From: Lichenibacterium ramalinae
GTDB lineage: Bacteria > Pseudomonadota > Alphaproteobacteria > Rhizobiales > Beijerinckiaceae
Direction: 5' to 3'
DNA length: 64,000 nt
Assembly (NCBI RefSeq): GCF_004137085.1
Contig: NZ_QYBC01000003.1
Span: forward strand, 62,001 to 126,000
Part shown: piece after piece, positions 1 to 8,629 of the stretch
How positions within the stretch are numbered: the first letter of the stretch is position 1
Layout of the letters: the number at the start of each line of letters is the position of its first letter
Position numbers and translations under genes: made by a program
The notes under the pieces: generated by a model
Told to the model about the DNA's origin: nothing
Databases searched by the model: none
Seen by the model: the letters and a program-made list of their open reading frames with translations, nothing else

Positions 1-709
1 TGCCGTCGTAAGCGACGTAGAGGACGGGATCACCCCTCCCCAGGAACGGAGATGCGCGGCGATCGGCTTCGAGTTGCAACCTCGCTCGCGACGCCATTGC
101 AGCGGCTCGAATGTAGGGCAGGAATGCCTTGAAGGTGTGGAGGTCGCCGGGGTTGAAGCCTCCACTTCCCGGGGGCCTGAACAGCATGAGGTTGACGGTG
201 TCGTTTCCGGTCCCGTCGAGGTAGGCCGACGCCTGATACGCCAATCCTCTGGGCCGGATGAAATCCATGTAGAAGGCATCCCGCTCACGGGGTTCGCGAA
301 AAACATCCATCTGGTCGCACAGAAACCCGTCGTGCGGGGCAGGGATCATCCTCGTCGCTTCCGTCAACGGTGGCGTTCTGCCGGCCGCGATGGCCTCGAA
401 CGTCTCCGTCATATCGCTCGATGGAACGCCGAAGAGGCGGGGCGGCATGATGCACGATAGGGTGCCGCCAAGGCAGTTCAGTCTGGGTAGGGCTGTATCC
501 AGCGCATCGACCCAGCGTCCACCGCTCGTGATTGATCCCAGAAGCTCACGTCCTGCGGCCTCCAGAACGCTCTCGGAGGAGGAGTACCCGCGGCGCACGC
601 TCGTTGACCCAATTGGGGCAGCCGTCACCGTTCCGCATGACTCCGTGGAGCCCATGCCTAGCAGTTCATCGACGTCCTGGTTCATGGCATGCGCGTCCTG
701 GCCTGACAT
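1..709 (-). CDS. LuxR-family-like transcriptional regulator, partial (runs off the left edge)
   Basis: An open frame on the minus strand runs without a stop to base 1, so the C-terminal part, where a LuxR helix-turn-helix would lie, is outside the window. The visible ~236 residues resemble the N-terminal sensory region of LuxR-type one-component regulators common in Hyphomicrobiales: an Asp/Phe/Tyr segment (RDAFYMDFIRPRG), then an LMLFRPPG strand, a PGDLHTFKAFLPYIRAA helix and the linker GDPVLYV. The start is unsure. ATG at 709 is the longest reasonable choice, ATG at 685 and GTG at 598 are alternatives, and none has a clear ribosome binding site. The fold assignment is by pattern memory; the missing C-terminus would settle it. 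Confidence 0.6.
   Translation of the reverse strand, partial: MSGQDAHAMNQDVDELLGMGSTESCGTVTAAPIGSTSVRRGYSSSESVLEAAGRELLGSITSGGRWVDALDTALPRLNCLGGTLSCIMPPRLFGVPSSDMTETFEAIAAGRTPPLTEATRMIPAPHDGFLCDQMDVFREPRERDAFYMDFIRPRGLAYQASAYLDGTGNDTVNLMLFRPPGSGGFNPGDLHTFKAFLPYIRAAAMASRARLQLEADRRASPFLGRGDPVLYVAYDG
608..617. promoter_or_regulatory. Palindrome CCCAATTGGG, copy 1
   Basis: A perfect 10-base palindrome identical in core to the one at 749-762, with start-to-start distance of 143 bases between the cores. It lies inside the regulator gene if translation starts at 709, or just upstream if it starts at the GTG at 598. An AT-centred palindrome of this kind stands out in such GC-rich DNA and may be a binding site. 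Confidence 0.35.
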
Positions 710-748
710 CCACGATGGATCATCGCAGGTGATGAGCCAGGGCGTCCT

Positions 749-762
749 AACCCAATTGGGTT
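749..762. promoter_or_regulatory. Palindrome AACCCAATTGGGTT, candidate operator
   Basis: A perfect 14-base palindrome about 40 bases upstream of the ATG at 709 of the partial LuxR-type regulator. Together with the identical core at 608-617 it forms a pair of sites flanking the likely start. Autoregulation by the adjacent regulator is an inference from position only. Confidence 0.45.
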
Positions 763-1350
763 GGTTCACATCATGCACTCAGGAGATGCCGAAAGCCGGC
801 CTCCTCTGGGGCATATTCCGTCGCAGGCCTACACACCCTTCAACGATCGATATACCGAGGCTCGGCGATGGCGAGAAGTGAATCCTCACTGCTCCCTTCG
901 AGGTCACTCATTTGCCAGCGGTGGCTGAGCGCGTGCAACCTGAACCTGAAAATGAATGCCACTTGGCGGGACAGCCCGGCATGAAGCTGGGGCCGAGCTT
1001 GCGTCCTCGTCACCTGGACCGAGCGGCATTGGGATTGAACACCAAATCGATGGCAAGCACTGACGGATGCGTCCCTCGGTGGTTGCGAGCCCCCGCAACC
1101 ACATCACCGAACCGACCCATCAGCCCCGCGCCCGACAGCGCGGGGCTGAAGGCGTTCGGGACACGGCATGTGCGGGGGAGGGGCGTGCGGGTTCGAGCGC
1201 CCGCGGCGCCGCGGCAGGGGAGGGCGGTGGAAAACGCGGTCGGCTCAGCCCTGTGGAATGCCGCTCCTCGGGCCATGGCCTTGCGGTTGAACGCCTCCAT
1301 GACGGGCCAGGCGGCGGGAGGGCCGGCCCCGGGGTCGACGTGCATGCCAC
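763..1350. other. Intergenic stretch without a supported gene
   Basis: About 590 bases between the partial regulator and a transposase remnant. Open frames here on both strands have Arg/Pro/Ala-rich shadow composition and no recognisable domain. The only structure seen is the hairpin at 1122-1147. The stretch is probably debris around an old insertion. Confidence 0.5.
1122..1147. terminator. Hairpin with 10-bp perfect stem
   Basis: AGCCCCGCGC, a six-base loop, then GCGCGGGGCT. It has no T tract on either side, so intrinsic termination is uncertain. It lies downstream of the livKHM-GF operon and the transposase remnant on the minus strand. Confidence 0.3.
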
Positions 1351-1605
1351 ACCTTCCTGATCGTCAGTATCTCCGACAGGAACCATTGAGGGGTGGACAC
1401 CGGCTTCCTCGTGTCGACGGCCCAAGACGAACCACGTGTCCCGACACCCTCGATCGGAGTGCCGGACCACCCCCTTCGGCCGGCGTTGTCCGACGGCCAT
1501 GTCGAGCGCATCGATCGGCTCGCTCCGCAGGTGGTTCTGCATGGCACCATCGGCGCGCCTGCGGCTGAACACGTGGGGCACGACGGCCAGGGACAGGGAC
1601 CCGCT
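1351..1605 (-). pseudogene. IS3-family transposase (OrfB) remnant
   Basis: About 85 codons of an rve integrase-core transposase of the IS3 family. The run LAVVPHVFSRR matches the family segment LAVVLDVFSRR, followed by AMQNHLR, ALDMAVGQRRPKGVV, HSDRG, REAGV-like EEAGVHPSM and VGD. The N-terminal DDE region and everything after VGD (the E-containing part) are missing. The second catalytic Asp has become His in VVPHVF, and several conserved residues are altered. There is no intact start, no OrfA and no terminal repeats, so this is a dead fragment. It sits 26 bases beyond the stop of the livGF gene, same strand. Confidence 0.8.
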
Positions 1606-1631
1606 CGGCGTCGGCTCCGACCGGCGCGCCC

Positions 1632-3143
1632 CTACAGATACGCGCGCCCCGCTTCCTCCGCGAAGCGCGAGGGCGGACCCTCCCATACGACGCGGGCATG
1701 TTCCAGCACGTAGACGCGATCCGCATGCGGCAACGCGAAGGTCACGTTCTGCTCCCCCAGCAGCATCGTGATCGGCGTCGTCGCGCGGAGCCGCTCCAGG
1801 GCACGGCTCAACTGTTCCAGGATGACGGGCGCGAGGCCGAGCGTCGGCTCGTCGAGCACGAGCAGCTTCGGCTGCATCATCAGGGCGCGCGCGATCGCCA
1901 GCATCTGCTGCTCCCCGCCGGACATCTTGCCGGCGGCCTGGGCGGCGCGGGAGCGCAGGATGGGGAACAGGTCGAGCAGCCAGGCGAGCTGGCGCGCGCG
2001 CTCGGCGGCGGGCAGGTGGGCGCCGCCGAGGTCGAGGTTCTCGCGCACGCTCATGGTGTTGAAGAGCTCCCGCGTTTCCGGGCATTGCACGATGCCGCCG
2101 CGGGCGATGCGCGCCGCGCTGAGGCCGGCGAGCGGCGCGCCGCCGAACGAGACCGTGCCGGAATAGGGGACGAGGCCCGAGATGGCGTTGAACAGCGTCG
2201 TCTTGCCGGCGCCGTTGAGGCCCACGACCGACACGAACTCTCCTTCCCGGACGGTGATGTCGACGCGGTCGAGCGCCTGCGCCTTGCCGTAGAGGACGGA
2301 GACGCCCTTCACCTCGAGCAGGGCGGGACCGGTCGCCGGGCCGGGTTCGCGCCGCGCCGCCGTCTGGATGGCGCCGCCGAGGTAGACGGCACGCACCGTC
2401 GGGTCCGCCATGACCTCGGCCGCCGATCCCTCGGCCACGAAGGCGCCGAGATACATGGCGACGGCGCGGTCGACCAGCGCCGCCACGCCCTTCACGTTGT
2501 GGTCGACGAGCAGGACCGCCTTGCCGTCGGCGCGGAAGGAGGCGATCAGCGCCGAGAAGTCCGCGACCTCCCCGGCGGTGAGCCCGGCGAAGGGCTCGTC
2601 GACCAGCACCACCTTGGGGTCGCGGGCGATGGCCTTGGCGAGTTCCAGCCGCCGCAGGTCGGCGAAGGGGAGGGTGGCGGGCCGGCGGTCGTAGACGGCA
2701 CCGAGCCCGACCCGCTCCGCGATGGCGCGGGCGCGACCTTCGACATGCGGGTCGGCGATCAGCTTGAGCAGCGAATCGGGCAGGAGCGCGAGCCTGATGT
2801 TCTCGCCCACCGTCTGCCGGTGCAGGGGGCGGGAATGTTGGAACACCAGGCCGACGCCGTGCCGCGCCACGCGGTGGCTCGGCCAGCCCGCGACGTCGAC
2901 GCCGTCCACCATCACCCGGCCGGCATTGGGCTTGAGGATGCCCATGACGAGCTTCATCACCGTCGACTTGCCCGAGCCGTTCGGTCCGATGAGCCCGACG
3001 ATCTCGCCGGGGCGGATGGCGAGGCGCATGTCCTTGACGGCGACGAGGCCACCGAAGCGCTTTGTCAGACCGTCGACCTCGAGCAGGGCGGGACGCTCGT
3101 CCCGGGCCGTCGCGACGCGCCCTTGCGCGAACTCCAGCGTCAT
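1632..3143 (-). CDS. Fused LivG-LivF double ATPase of a branched-chain-type ABC importer
   Basis: A single 503-residue chain holds two complete ABC nucleotide-binding domains that are normally separate LivG and LivF proteins. The first has Walker A GPNGSGKST and Walker B VVLVDEP, but its signature is atypical (PFADLRRLELAKA). The second has GLNGAGKTT, signature SGGEQQ and LLVLDEPTLGL. They are joined by a linker of roughly 20 residues ending in the restart LLEVKGVSVLYG. ATG at 3143 overlaps the livM stop by four bases (ATGA), supporting translational coupling. The protein would be the energising subunit of the importer encoded upstream (livK, livH, livM). No in-frame stop or clear restart signal separates the halves, so the fusion appears genuine. 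Confidence 0.9.
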   Translation of the reverse strand: MTLEFAQGRVATARDERPALLEVDGLTKRFGGLVAVKDMRLAIRPGEIVGLIGPNGSGKSTVMKLVMGILKPNAGRVMVDGVDVAGWPSHRVARHGVGLVFQHSRPLHRQTVGENIRLALLPDSLLKLIADPHVEGRARAIAERVGLGAVYDRRPATLPFADLRRLELAKAIARDPKVVLVDEPFAGLTAGEVADFSALIASFRADGKAVLLVDHNVKGVAALVDRAVAMYLGAFVAEGSAAEVMADPTVRAVYLGGAIQTAARREPGPATGPALLEVKGVSVLYGKAQALDRVDITVREGEFVSVVGLNGAGKTTLFNAISGLVPYSGTVSFGGAPLAGLSAARIARGGIVQCPETRELFNTMSVRENLDLGGAHLPAAERARQLAWLLDLFPILRSRAAQAAGKMSGGEQQMLAIARALMMQPKLLVLDEPTLGLAPVILEQLSRALERLRATTPITMLLGEQNVTFALPHADRVYVLEHARVVWEGPPSRFAEEAGRAYL

Positions 3144-4066
3144 GCGTCGCCTCGCCGGTAGAGCAACGTGCCCAGCACGCCGGCCGGGGCCAGCAGGATG
3201 ACGACGAGCGCCACGCCCGAGACCACGAAGGTCGAGAGCTGCCCGAGGGGCCGCAGGACCTCGCCCGCCACGACGAGGAACACCGCACCCAGCACCGCCC
3301 CGAGGATCGTGCGTCGGCCGCCCAACACCGCCGCGATGATGATCTGCACGCCCACCGCGATGTCGATGAAGGTCCCGGGCGAGGCCGTCCCGTAGTAGAA
3401 CACCAGGAGCGCACCCGCGAGGCCCGAGAAGAAGGCCGAGACCACGAAGGCCGCCAGCTTGTGCTTGGCGACGTTGAAGCCGAGCGCCTGGGCCTCGACG
3501 GCATCCTGCCCGCAGGCCTGCAGGATCAGCCCGGCGGGCGAGCGCGACAAGGCGAACAGCACGGCGCCGCTGACGGCCAGGAAGGCGAGCGCGAAATAAT
3601 AGTTCGTCATGTCGTCGATCGACAGGACGTCGGGCAGCGACAGGCCGATCTCGCCGCCCGACAGGTCGGCGAAGACCGTCACCATCTGCTGGAGCAGCAG
3701 CACCGCCACCAGCGTGACGAGGCCGAAATAGGGGCCGGAAAGGCGCAGCGCCGGCAGCGCCAGCGCGACCCCGCCGACGACGGCCAGCGCCGTGCCGCAG
3801 GCGACCGACAGGGGGATGCCGAGGCCGAACCGGGCATCGACGATGCCGGCCCCATAGGCGCCGAGCCCGATCAGGAAGGTCGGGCCGAAGTTCACCTCGC
3901 CGGCGAAGCCGAAGAGCAGGTCCCAGGACATCGCGAAGACGGCGAAGTAGAAGGCCGGGATCAGCACCCCGATCTCGTAGGCGCCGCCGAAGCGGGGAAA
4001 GAACGCGGCGGCGGCGAGGCAGACGAGGCTGCCCCAGAACAGGCGGGAGCGGACGAGCCCAGCCAC
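3140..4066 (-). CDS. livM: Branched-chain-type ABC importer permease, LivM family
   Basis: A 308-residue integral inner-membrane protein with many hydrophobic segments and the LivM-type core FGFAGEVNFGPTFLIGLGAY, followed by an AVLGGRRTILGAVLGA segment near the C-terminus. It is the second permease of the hydrophobic amino acid (HAAT) family importer. The GTG start at 4066 directly abuts the TGA of livH, and its own stop overlaps the ATG of the fused ATPase. The substrate cannot be read from the sequence; HAAT systems also carry amides, urea and aromatic acids. Confidence 0.88.
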   Translation of the reverse strand: MAGLVRSRLFWGSLVCLAAAAFFPRFGGAYEIGVLIPAFYFAVFAMSWDLLFGFAGEVNFGPTFLIGLGAYGAGIVDARFGLGIPLSVACGTALAVVGGVALALPALRLSGPYFGLVTLVAVLLLQQMVTVFADLSGGEIGLSLPDVLSIDDMTNYYFALAFLAVSGAVLFALSRSPAGLILQACGQDAVEAQALGFNVAKHKLAAFVVSAFFSGLAGALLVFYYGTASPGTFIDIAVGVQIIIAAVLGGRRTILGAVLGAVFLVVAGEVLRPLGQLSTFVVSGVALVVILLAPAGVLGTLLYRRGDA

Positions 4067-4936
4067 TCAACGCCTCCCCAGGAAGCCCTGCGGCCGCACC
4101 CAGACCACGGCGACGAGCAGGATCAGCGCCGGGATGTTGCGGAGCGAGGGCGACACGAGATAGGCCGTCACGGTTTCGAGATAGCCGATGCAATAGGCGG
4201 CCAGCAGCGAACCCGGGACGCTGCCGAGCCCGCCCAGCACGACGATGGAGAAGGCGCTGGCCGTCAGCGTGCCGACGTTGTCGGACGAGGCTCCCAGGAA
4301 GGCGCCGAGCAGCACCCCCGCGCCCCCGACCAGCAGGCCGTAGATGGCCCAGGCGAGGAGGTGGATGCGCTCGAGCTCGAACCCCAGCAGCGTGAGGCCG
4401 CGCGGGTTCACCGAGGCGGCGATCAGCGCCTTGCCGGCCCGCGTCCGCTCGATCAGCACCGTGAGGGCCCCGATGGCGACCCAGCACAGCACGGCCGTGA
4501 GGATCTCGTTGGTGGGGGTGCGCACGCCGCCGAGCTGCGTCACGCCCGCGATCAGCGGCCGCACGGTGTGGGGGCTGGTCGTGGTCAGGTAAGCGATCAC
4601 GACCTGGATCATGATGCCCCAGAGCAGCGTGCCGGTGAGCACGAAGATCTCGGTCTCCTCGGGCGGGATGCGGCGCGAGCGCTGGATCGGCCGCACCACG
4701 GCGAGATAGGTGAGGAAGGCGAGGGCGAACCCGGCCGCGAGCCCGCAGAGCGCCCCGCCATAGGCGCCCATCCGCTCCGCCACCGCCCAGGCCACCGTGG
4801 CGGAGGTGACCATGATGGCGCCGTGGGACAGGTTGAGGACGCCCGAGACGCCGAAGATGAGGGTGAAGCCGACGGCCCCGAGCCCGTAGAGGGCGCTGAT
4901 GGCGAAGCCGTCGACGAGGATCTGCAGCGCCAGCAT
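4067..4936 (-). CDS. livH: Branched-chain-type ABC importer permease, LivH family
   Basis: A 289-residue inner-membrane permease with the typical LivH N-terminus (ALYGLGAVGFTLIFGVSGVLNLSHGA), the EERIHLLAWAIYG-like loop and the conserved VVLGGLGSVPGSLLAAY near the end. It pairs with LivM to form the translocation channel. It lies 26 bases after the binding protein gene and directly before livM. The start at ATG 4936 fits the family N-terminus. Confidence 0.88.
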   Translation of the reverse strand: MLALQILVDGFAISALYGLGAVGFTLIFGVSGVLNLSHGAIMVTSATVAWAVAERMGAYGGALCGLAAGFALAFLTYLAVVRPIQRSRRIPPEETEIFVLTGTLLWGIMIQVVIAYLTTTSPHTVRPLIAGVTQLGGVRTPTNEILTAVLCWVAIGALTVLIERTRAGKALIAASVNPRGLTLLGFELERIHLLAWAIYGLLVGGAGVLLGAFLGASSDNVGTLTASAFSIVVLGGLGSVPGSLLAAYCIGYLETVTAYLVSPSLRNIPALILLVAVVWVRPQGFLGRR

Positions 4937-4962
4937 GGTGGCGCCCCGTCAGGCCCGAGGCC

Positions 4963-6192
4963 TCACGGCGCCGCAGCCTTGACGAAGGCCGGGAACTTGA
5001 GGGCGTTGCCGCCGGCGACGGCCTTGGGCCAGACCGCGACCTGCTTGCCGGCCTGCCACTGGACGAAGAGGCCGCTCACGGCCTGGGGCCCGTAGACCAT
5101 GCCGTGGGTGTGGCTGTCGTCCTTGCCGTAGAACTTGATCTGGCCGACCGTCCCGGTCCAATCCGTCTTCTCCAGGGCTTCGACGACCTTGTCGCCCTCG
5201 TCCGAGCCGGCGCGCTTCACCGCTTCCGCGATGTAGTAGACGGCGTCGTAGGTCGTGTAGCCGGGATAGGCGGGCGAGATGCCGTAACGCTTGATGTAGC
5301 TCTGCGCGAACGGCACGGTCTTGGGCGTGGTGGCGACCGTCTCGGTCGCCATGTTCTGCAGCACGACGCCGTCGGCGGCGCCGTTGGTGTCGTTCCAGAA
5401 GGTGGTCGACGTCGCCTGCGAGACGACGCCGTAGATGGGAATCGGCACCTGCTGGTTGGCCCATTGCACCGTGGGCTGGACGCCGACGTGGCTGATCCCG
5501 GCTATGAGGACGTCCGGCTTCTTGGCCTCGAGGCCGTTGTAGATGGGCGTGAAGTCGGTCGTGTCCGGTGACATGCGGATCGTGTCCAGCACGTTCACGC
5601 CGATCTTGGGCAGGCAGGCCGCGTAGGTGGCGTCCAGCGGCACCGTCCAGGCGGCGTCCTCCGAGAAGATCGCCGCCGTCTTGACGTGCAGGGGGCCGTC
5701 CACCAGCAGGTCCTTGGCGGAGTCGCACACCGATTGTGCCAGGAAGCTCGACGCGAAGTAGCCCTGGAACATGTATTTCAGATGGGCATAGTCGTCGTGG
5801 ACGCGCTTGGTGATCTCGTCCGAGGCGGCCCCGGGCGTGATGGTCGGCATCTTCAGCCGCCCGGCCCAGGGCTCGAGCGCGAGCGCGACCTCGCTCGTGT
5901 AGGAGGCGATCACGGCCTGCACCTTGTCCTGCGACGCCAGCCGCTGCAGCGCCCGGACGGCATCGGCGGCCGAGTTGTGGTCGTCGTAGGCCACGATCTC
6001 GACCTTGCGCCCGTCGATGCCGCCTGCGGCGTTGATCTCGTCCGCGGCGATCTGGGCGGCATTGGGAATAGCGATGCCGCTGATCGCTGAGTTCTCGGCG
6101 ATGACGCCGATCTTGATCGGTTCGGCAGCCTGGGCGGCGAAGGGAACCAAGGCAACCATAGCGGGCGCACACAGACGATGCAGCTTGATCAT
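4963..6192 (-). CDS. livK: Periplasmic binding protein of a branched-chain-type ABC importer
   Basis: A 409-residue type I periplasmic binding protein (Peripla_BP_6/LivK family). Residues 1-22 are a Sec signal peptide with cleavage after AQA; the mature start EPIKIGVIAENSAISG and the run ADEINAAGGIDGRKVEIV are typical. It is the first gene of the operon livK-livH-livM-livGF, so it sets substrate choice for the importer. The ligand cannot be predicted. The 484 bases upstream should hold the promoter, but no clear element was recognised. Confidence 0.88.
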   Translation of the reverse strand: MIKLHRLCAPAMVALVPFAAQAAEPIKIGVIAENSAISGIAIPNAAQIAADEINAAGGIDGRKVEIVAYDDHNSAADAVRALQRLASQDKVQAVIASYTSEVALALEPWAGRLKMPTITPGAASDEITKRVHDDYAHLKYMFQGYFASSFLAQSVCDSAKDLLVDGPLHVKTAAIFSEDAAWTVPLDATYAACLPKIGVNVLDTIRMSPDTTDFTPIYNGLEAKKPDVLIAGISHVGVQPTVQWANQQVPIPIYGVVSQATSTTFWNDTNGAADGVVLQNMATETVATTPKTVPFAQSYIKRYGISPAYPGYTTYDAVYYIAEAVKRAGSDEGDKVVEALEKTDWTGTVGQIKFYGKDDSHTHGMVYGPQAVSGLFVQWQAGKQVAVWPKAVAGGNALKFPAFVKAAAP

Positions 6193-6676
6193 GGAGCCTG
6201 ATCCTCCCTCACCTCGGCCCGTCTACCGCGGGCTCGTCGGCCGAGGCTATGTCGGCCGAAAGGGGATGTAAATGGACGCCGGCGACCTCGCCGAACGGCT
6301 CCACGCCGCGCGACCCGCATCTCCCCCGAGCGCCGCCGCGCGAGATCCGGGCGACACGCTGTCGAACGAGGACCGGGAGCCGCACCCATCCGCGATGCCG
6401 CGCGCGGCCCCGGGGCGCCTGCCCGGCGGCCGGCATTCAGGCGGACGCGGTGGAGCGCGGGATGCCGTCACCGTCGCGGTCGCCATCGGGGCCGGCGTGC
6501 CCCTGCGGGGCTGAAATCGCCGGTGGACAACGCCGTCCTCCGGTCGTCAGTGGCGAACACGCTCCGCGACCCCGTCGACCTGCGCGTCGACGCGTCGGCT
6601 CGAAGCTGGAACGGGTTCGAGCGGCGGTGGATTGCATCCTTGTCGAGAAGGGGAACGATATGACGCGTCGCGGATC
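6193..6676. other. Divergent intergenic region between livK and rsgA
   Basis: 484 bases that must contain promoters for the livK operon (minus) and perhaps rsgA (plus). The open frames here are shadows with no domain. A 12-base palindrome CGCGTCGACGCG lies at 6583-6594, which in such GC-rich DNA could be chance. No convincing -35/-10 pair was found. Confidence 0.5.
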
Positions 6677-7723
6677 ATGACGGAGCACCATGACGACGTG
6701 CGCGCCATCGCCCCTCGGGACCCTCGGGGGTTGGGCTGGAGCACGTTCTTCGAGGACCAGCGCGTCCCGGACGAGGTCGGCCTGGAACCCCGGCGCATCG
6801 CCGAAGTCCACCGTGCACGCCTGACGGGCCTGTCCGAGACCGGACCCGTCAGGCTGAAGATCCCGCCCCTGACCGACACCGGCAGGTTCGCGGTCGGCGA
6901 CTGGGTCCTCGTCGATCCACGGACCGACACCCTGGTCCGCCGGCTGGTTCGAAGGACGGTGATGGAGCGCCACGTTCCGGGTGCCGCCGCGCCGCAACTC
7001 GCGGCCGCCAACGTCGACACGCTCTTCATCGTCACGTCGCACAACGCGGACTTCAACCTCGACCGGCTGGAGCGTTACCTGGCCCTCGCCATCCAGGGCG
7101 GCATCGACCCCGTCATCCTGTTCACCAAGGGCGAGGCCGCCACGGACACGGACCTCCACCGTCGCCAGGCCGCCGCCCTGAAGCGTGATCTGACCGTCCT
7201 GACGCTGGATCCCCGCTCGCCCGGCGCGCTCGACGTGCTCGCCCCGTGGTGCGGCCCCGGGAAGACCGTCGCGCTGGTCGGGTCGTCGGGTGTCGGCAAG
7301 TCGACGCTGGTCAACACGCTGACAGGCGGCGAGGACGAGCGTCCCCAACTCACCGGAAGCGTCAGGTCACGCGACGACAAGGGGCGTCACACCACCACCG
7401 CCCGCTCGCTCCACGCCATCGCGGGCGGAGGATGGGTCATCGACACCCCAGGGATGCGGACGCTCAATGTCGGCGATACGGCCCATGGGATCGAGGTCCT
7501 GTTCGCCGAGATCACCGAGCTGGCCCCCTCGTGCAGGTTCTCCGACTGCACGCACCTGCACGAGCCGGGGTGTGCCGTCCGCGCTGCCGTCGCGAACGGG
7601 ACCCTCGATGCCAAACGCCTGGATCGCTGGCGCACACTGGTGGCGGAGGACCGCGGCAACACGTCGGTCCTGAAGGGACCCCGGGGCAACCGTGTTCCTG
7701 CCGGCCGGGCGCGGAACGGCTGA
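6677..7723 (+). CDS. rsgA: Ribosome small-subunit biogenesis GTPase RsgA
   Basis: A 348-residue circularly permuted GTPase that acts in late maturation of the 30S subunit. Visible parts: an OB-fold near residues 60-120 (GRFAVGDWVLVD), a G4-like FTKGEA near 147, the P-loop GSSGVGKST near 202, G3 DTPGMR near 255 and the C-terminal zinc knuckle CRFSDCTHLHEPGC near 287. The G4-before-G1 order is diagnostic of the family. The internal ATG at 6677 is preferred to one at 6632 because the residues between look non-coding; neither has a strong ribosome binding site. It appears monocistronic, converging on the deoR-type gene. Confidence 0.93.
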   Translation: MTEHHDDVRAIAPRDPRGLGWSTFFEDQRVPDEVGLEPRRIAEVHRARLTGLSETGPVRLKIPPLTDTGRFAVGDWVLVDPRTDTLVRRLVRRTVMERHVPGAAAPQLAAANVDTLFIVTSHNADFNLDRLERYLALAIQGGIDPVILFTKGEAATDTDLHRRQAAALKRDLTVLTLDPRSPGALDVLAPWCGPGKTVALVGSSGVGKSTLVNTLTGGEDERPQLTGSVRSRDDKGRHTTTARSLHAIAGGGWVIDTPGMRTLNVGDTAHGIEVLFAEITELAPSCRFSDCTHLHEPGCAVRAAVANGTLDAKRLDRWRTLVAEDRGNTSVLKGPRGNRVPAGRARNG

Positions 7724-7759
7724 GCCCACGCCGTCGGACCTGTCCGGGGATTGTCGAGG

Positions 7760-7784
7760 ACCGCCGCGCATCGCCCGCGGCGGT
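7760..7784. terminator. Convergent terminator-like hairpin
   Basis: A perfect 9-bp stem ACCGCCGCG / CGCGGCGGT with a seven-base loop, in the 129-base space between the convergent rsgA (plus) and DeoR-family gene (minus). There is no clear T run, so it may act as a bidirectional stop or simply protect 3' ends. Confidence 0.5.
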
Positions 7785-7852
7785 GCCGCTTCGGCTTGGC
7801 CGGCGTGCCCCGTCCGGGACAACGCCGCACCGGTCCCACCACCCGACTGCGC

Positions 7853-8614
7853 TCAGCAGACCTCGGCCAGGATGATCCGAGCCCCTTCGGCGGCGAATGC
7901 GCTGCACTGGTCCTGGTCGGCCGCCGCATCCGTGACCAGCGTCCAGCGCGGAGGCAGCGGGGCCCAGTGCTGCTGGCTCGCCCGCGCGATCTTCGACGCA
8001 TCGGCCAGGACGTAGACGTCCCGGGCCTGGGCCATCATGGTCTCCTTCAGCGCCGCCTGCTCGGGGCTGGCCTCGCAGAGCCCGCGACCGGCCACGACGC
8101 CGTCGGCACCGGTGAACAGCTTGTCGGCCGTCACCCGCCGCATCGCCTCGACGGCCTGGTGCCCCGAGGTGCTCGCGCTGGTCGTCCGGACCGCGCCGCC
8201 CAGCACGGTCAGATGGATGCCCGGCGCCTCGGCCAGCATCGGCACGAGGATGAGGCTGTTCGTGACCACGCGATGGCGTCGGTCGACCAGCAGGCGGGCG
8301 AGTGCGGCGACGGTCGACCCCGCATCTAGGATGAGGCTGTCGTCATCGGCGAGACAGGCCAGGGCCGCCCGGGCGATCGCCTCCTTCTGGGGGCCGTTCA
8401 CGGTCTCGCGTTGCCGGAGGCTCTGCTCGTCGGCGGGCCTCGTCAGCACGGCCCCGCCATAGGTCCGCGTGACGCCCTCCGCCTCCGCCAGGTGGCGAAG
8501 GTCGCGCCGGACCGTGGAGGCCGAGACGTCGAAGCGCTTCGCCACGTCGTCGACGTCGACCTCGCCCCGGCGCAGCAGGTCGAGCAGGAGGGCGCGGCGG
8601 CTCGCGTTCGCCAT
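7853..8614 (-). CDS. DeoR-family transcriptional regulator
   Basis: A 253-residue regulator with an N-terminal DeoR helix-turn-helix (residues ~5-57, FDVSASTVRRDLRHL) followed by TYGGAVL and the sugar-phosphate-sensing DeoRC domain (LILDAGSTV near 98, GGAVR, DGVVAGRGLCE). Such proteins usually repress a carbohydrate or sugar-acid operon and are released by a phosphorylated intermediate. It is the last gene of the kdgT-dtnK-pdxA2 operon, 15 bases after pdxA2, so it probably controls that operon; a phosphorylated tetronate is a plausible ligand (inference). Confidence 0.9.
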   Translation of the reverse strand: MANASRRALLLDLLRRGEVDVDDVAKRFDVSASTVRRDLRHLAEAEGVTRTYGGAVLTRPADEQSLRQRETVNGPQKEAIARAALACLADDDSLILDAGSTVAALARLLVDRRHRVVTNSLILVPMLAEAPGIHLTVLGGAVRTTSASTSGHQAVEAMRRVTADKLFTGADGVVAGRGLCEASPEQAALKETMMAQARDVYVLADASKIARASQQHWAPLPPRWTLVTDAAADQDQCSAFAAEGARIILAEVC

Positions 8615-8629
8615 GGCGTCCGGCCCGCG

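Noticed and set aside
912-1568. 218-codon plus-strand frame near the left end
   Set aside because: Arg/Pro/Ala-rich, no motif, and it covers the antisense of the transposase remnant.
3062-5095. Long plus-strand frame (677 codons) opposite livM/livH
   Set aside because: Composition is Arg/Glu/Asp/Gly-rich antisense shadow; the minus strand encodes clear, conserved permeases.
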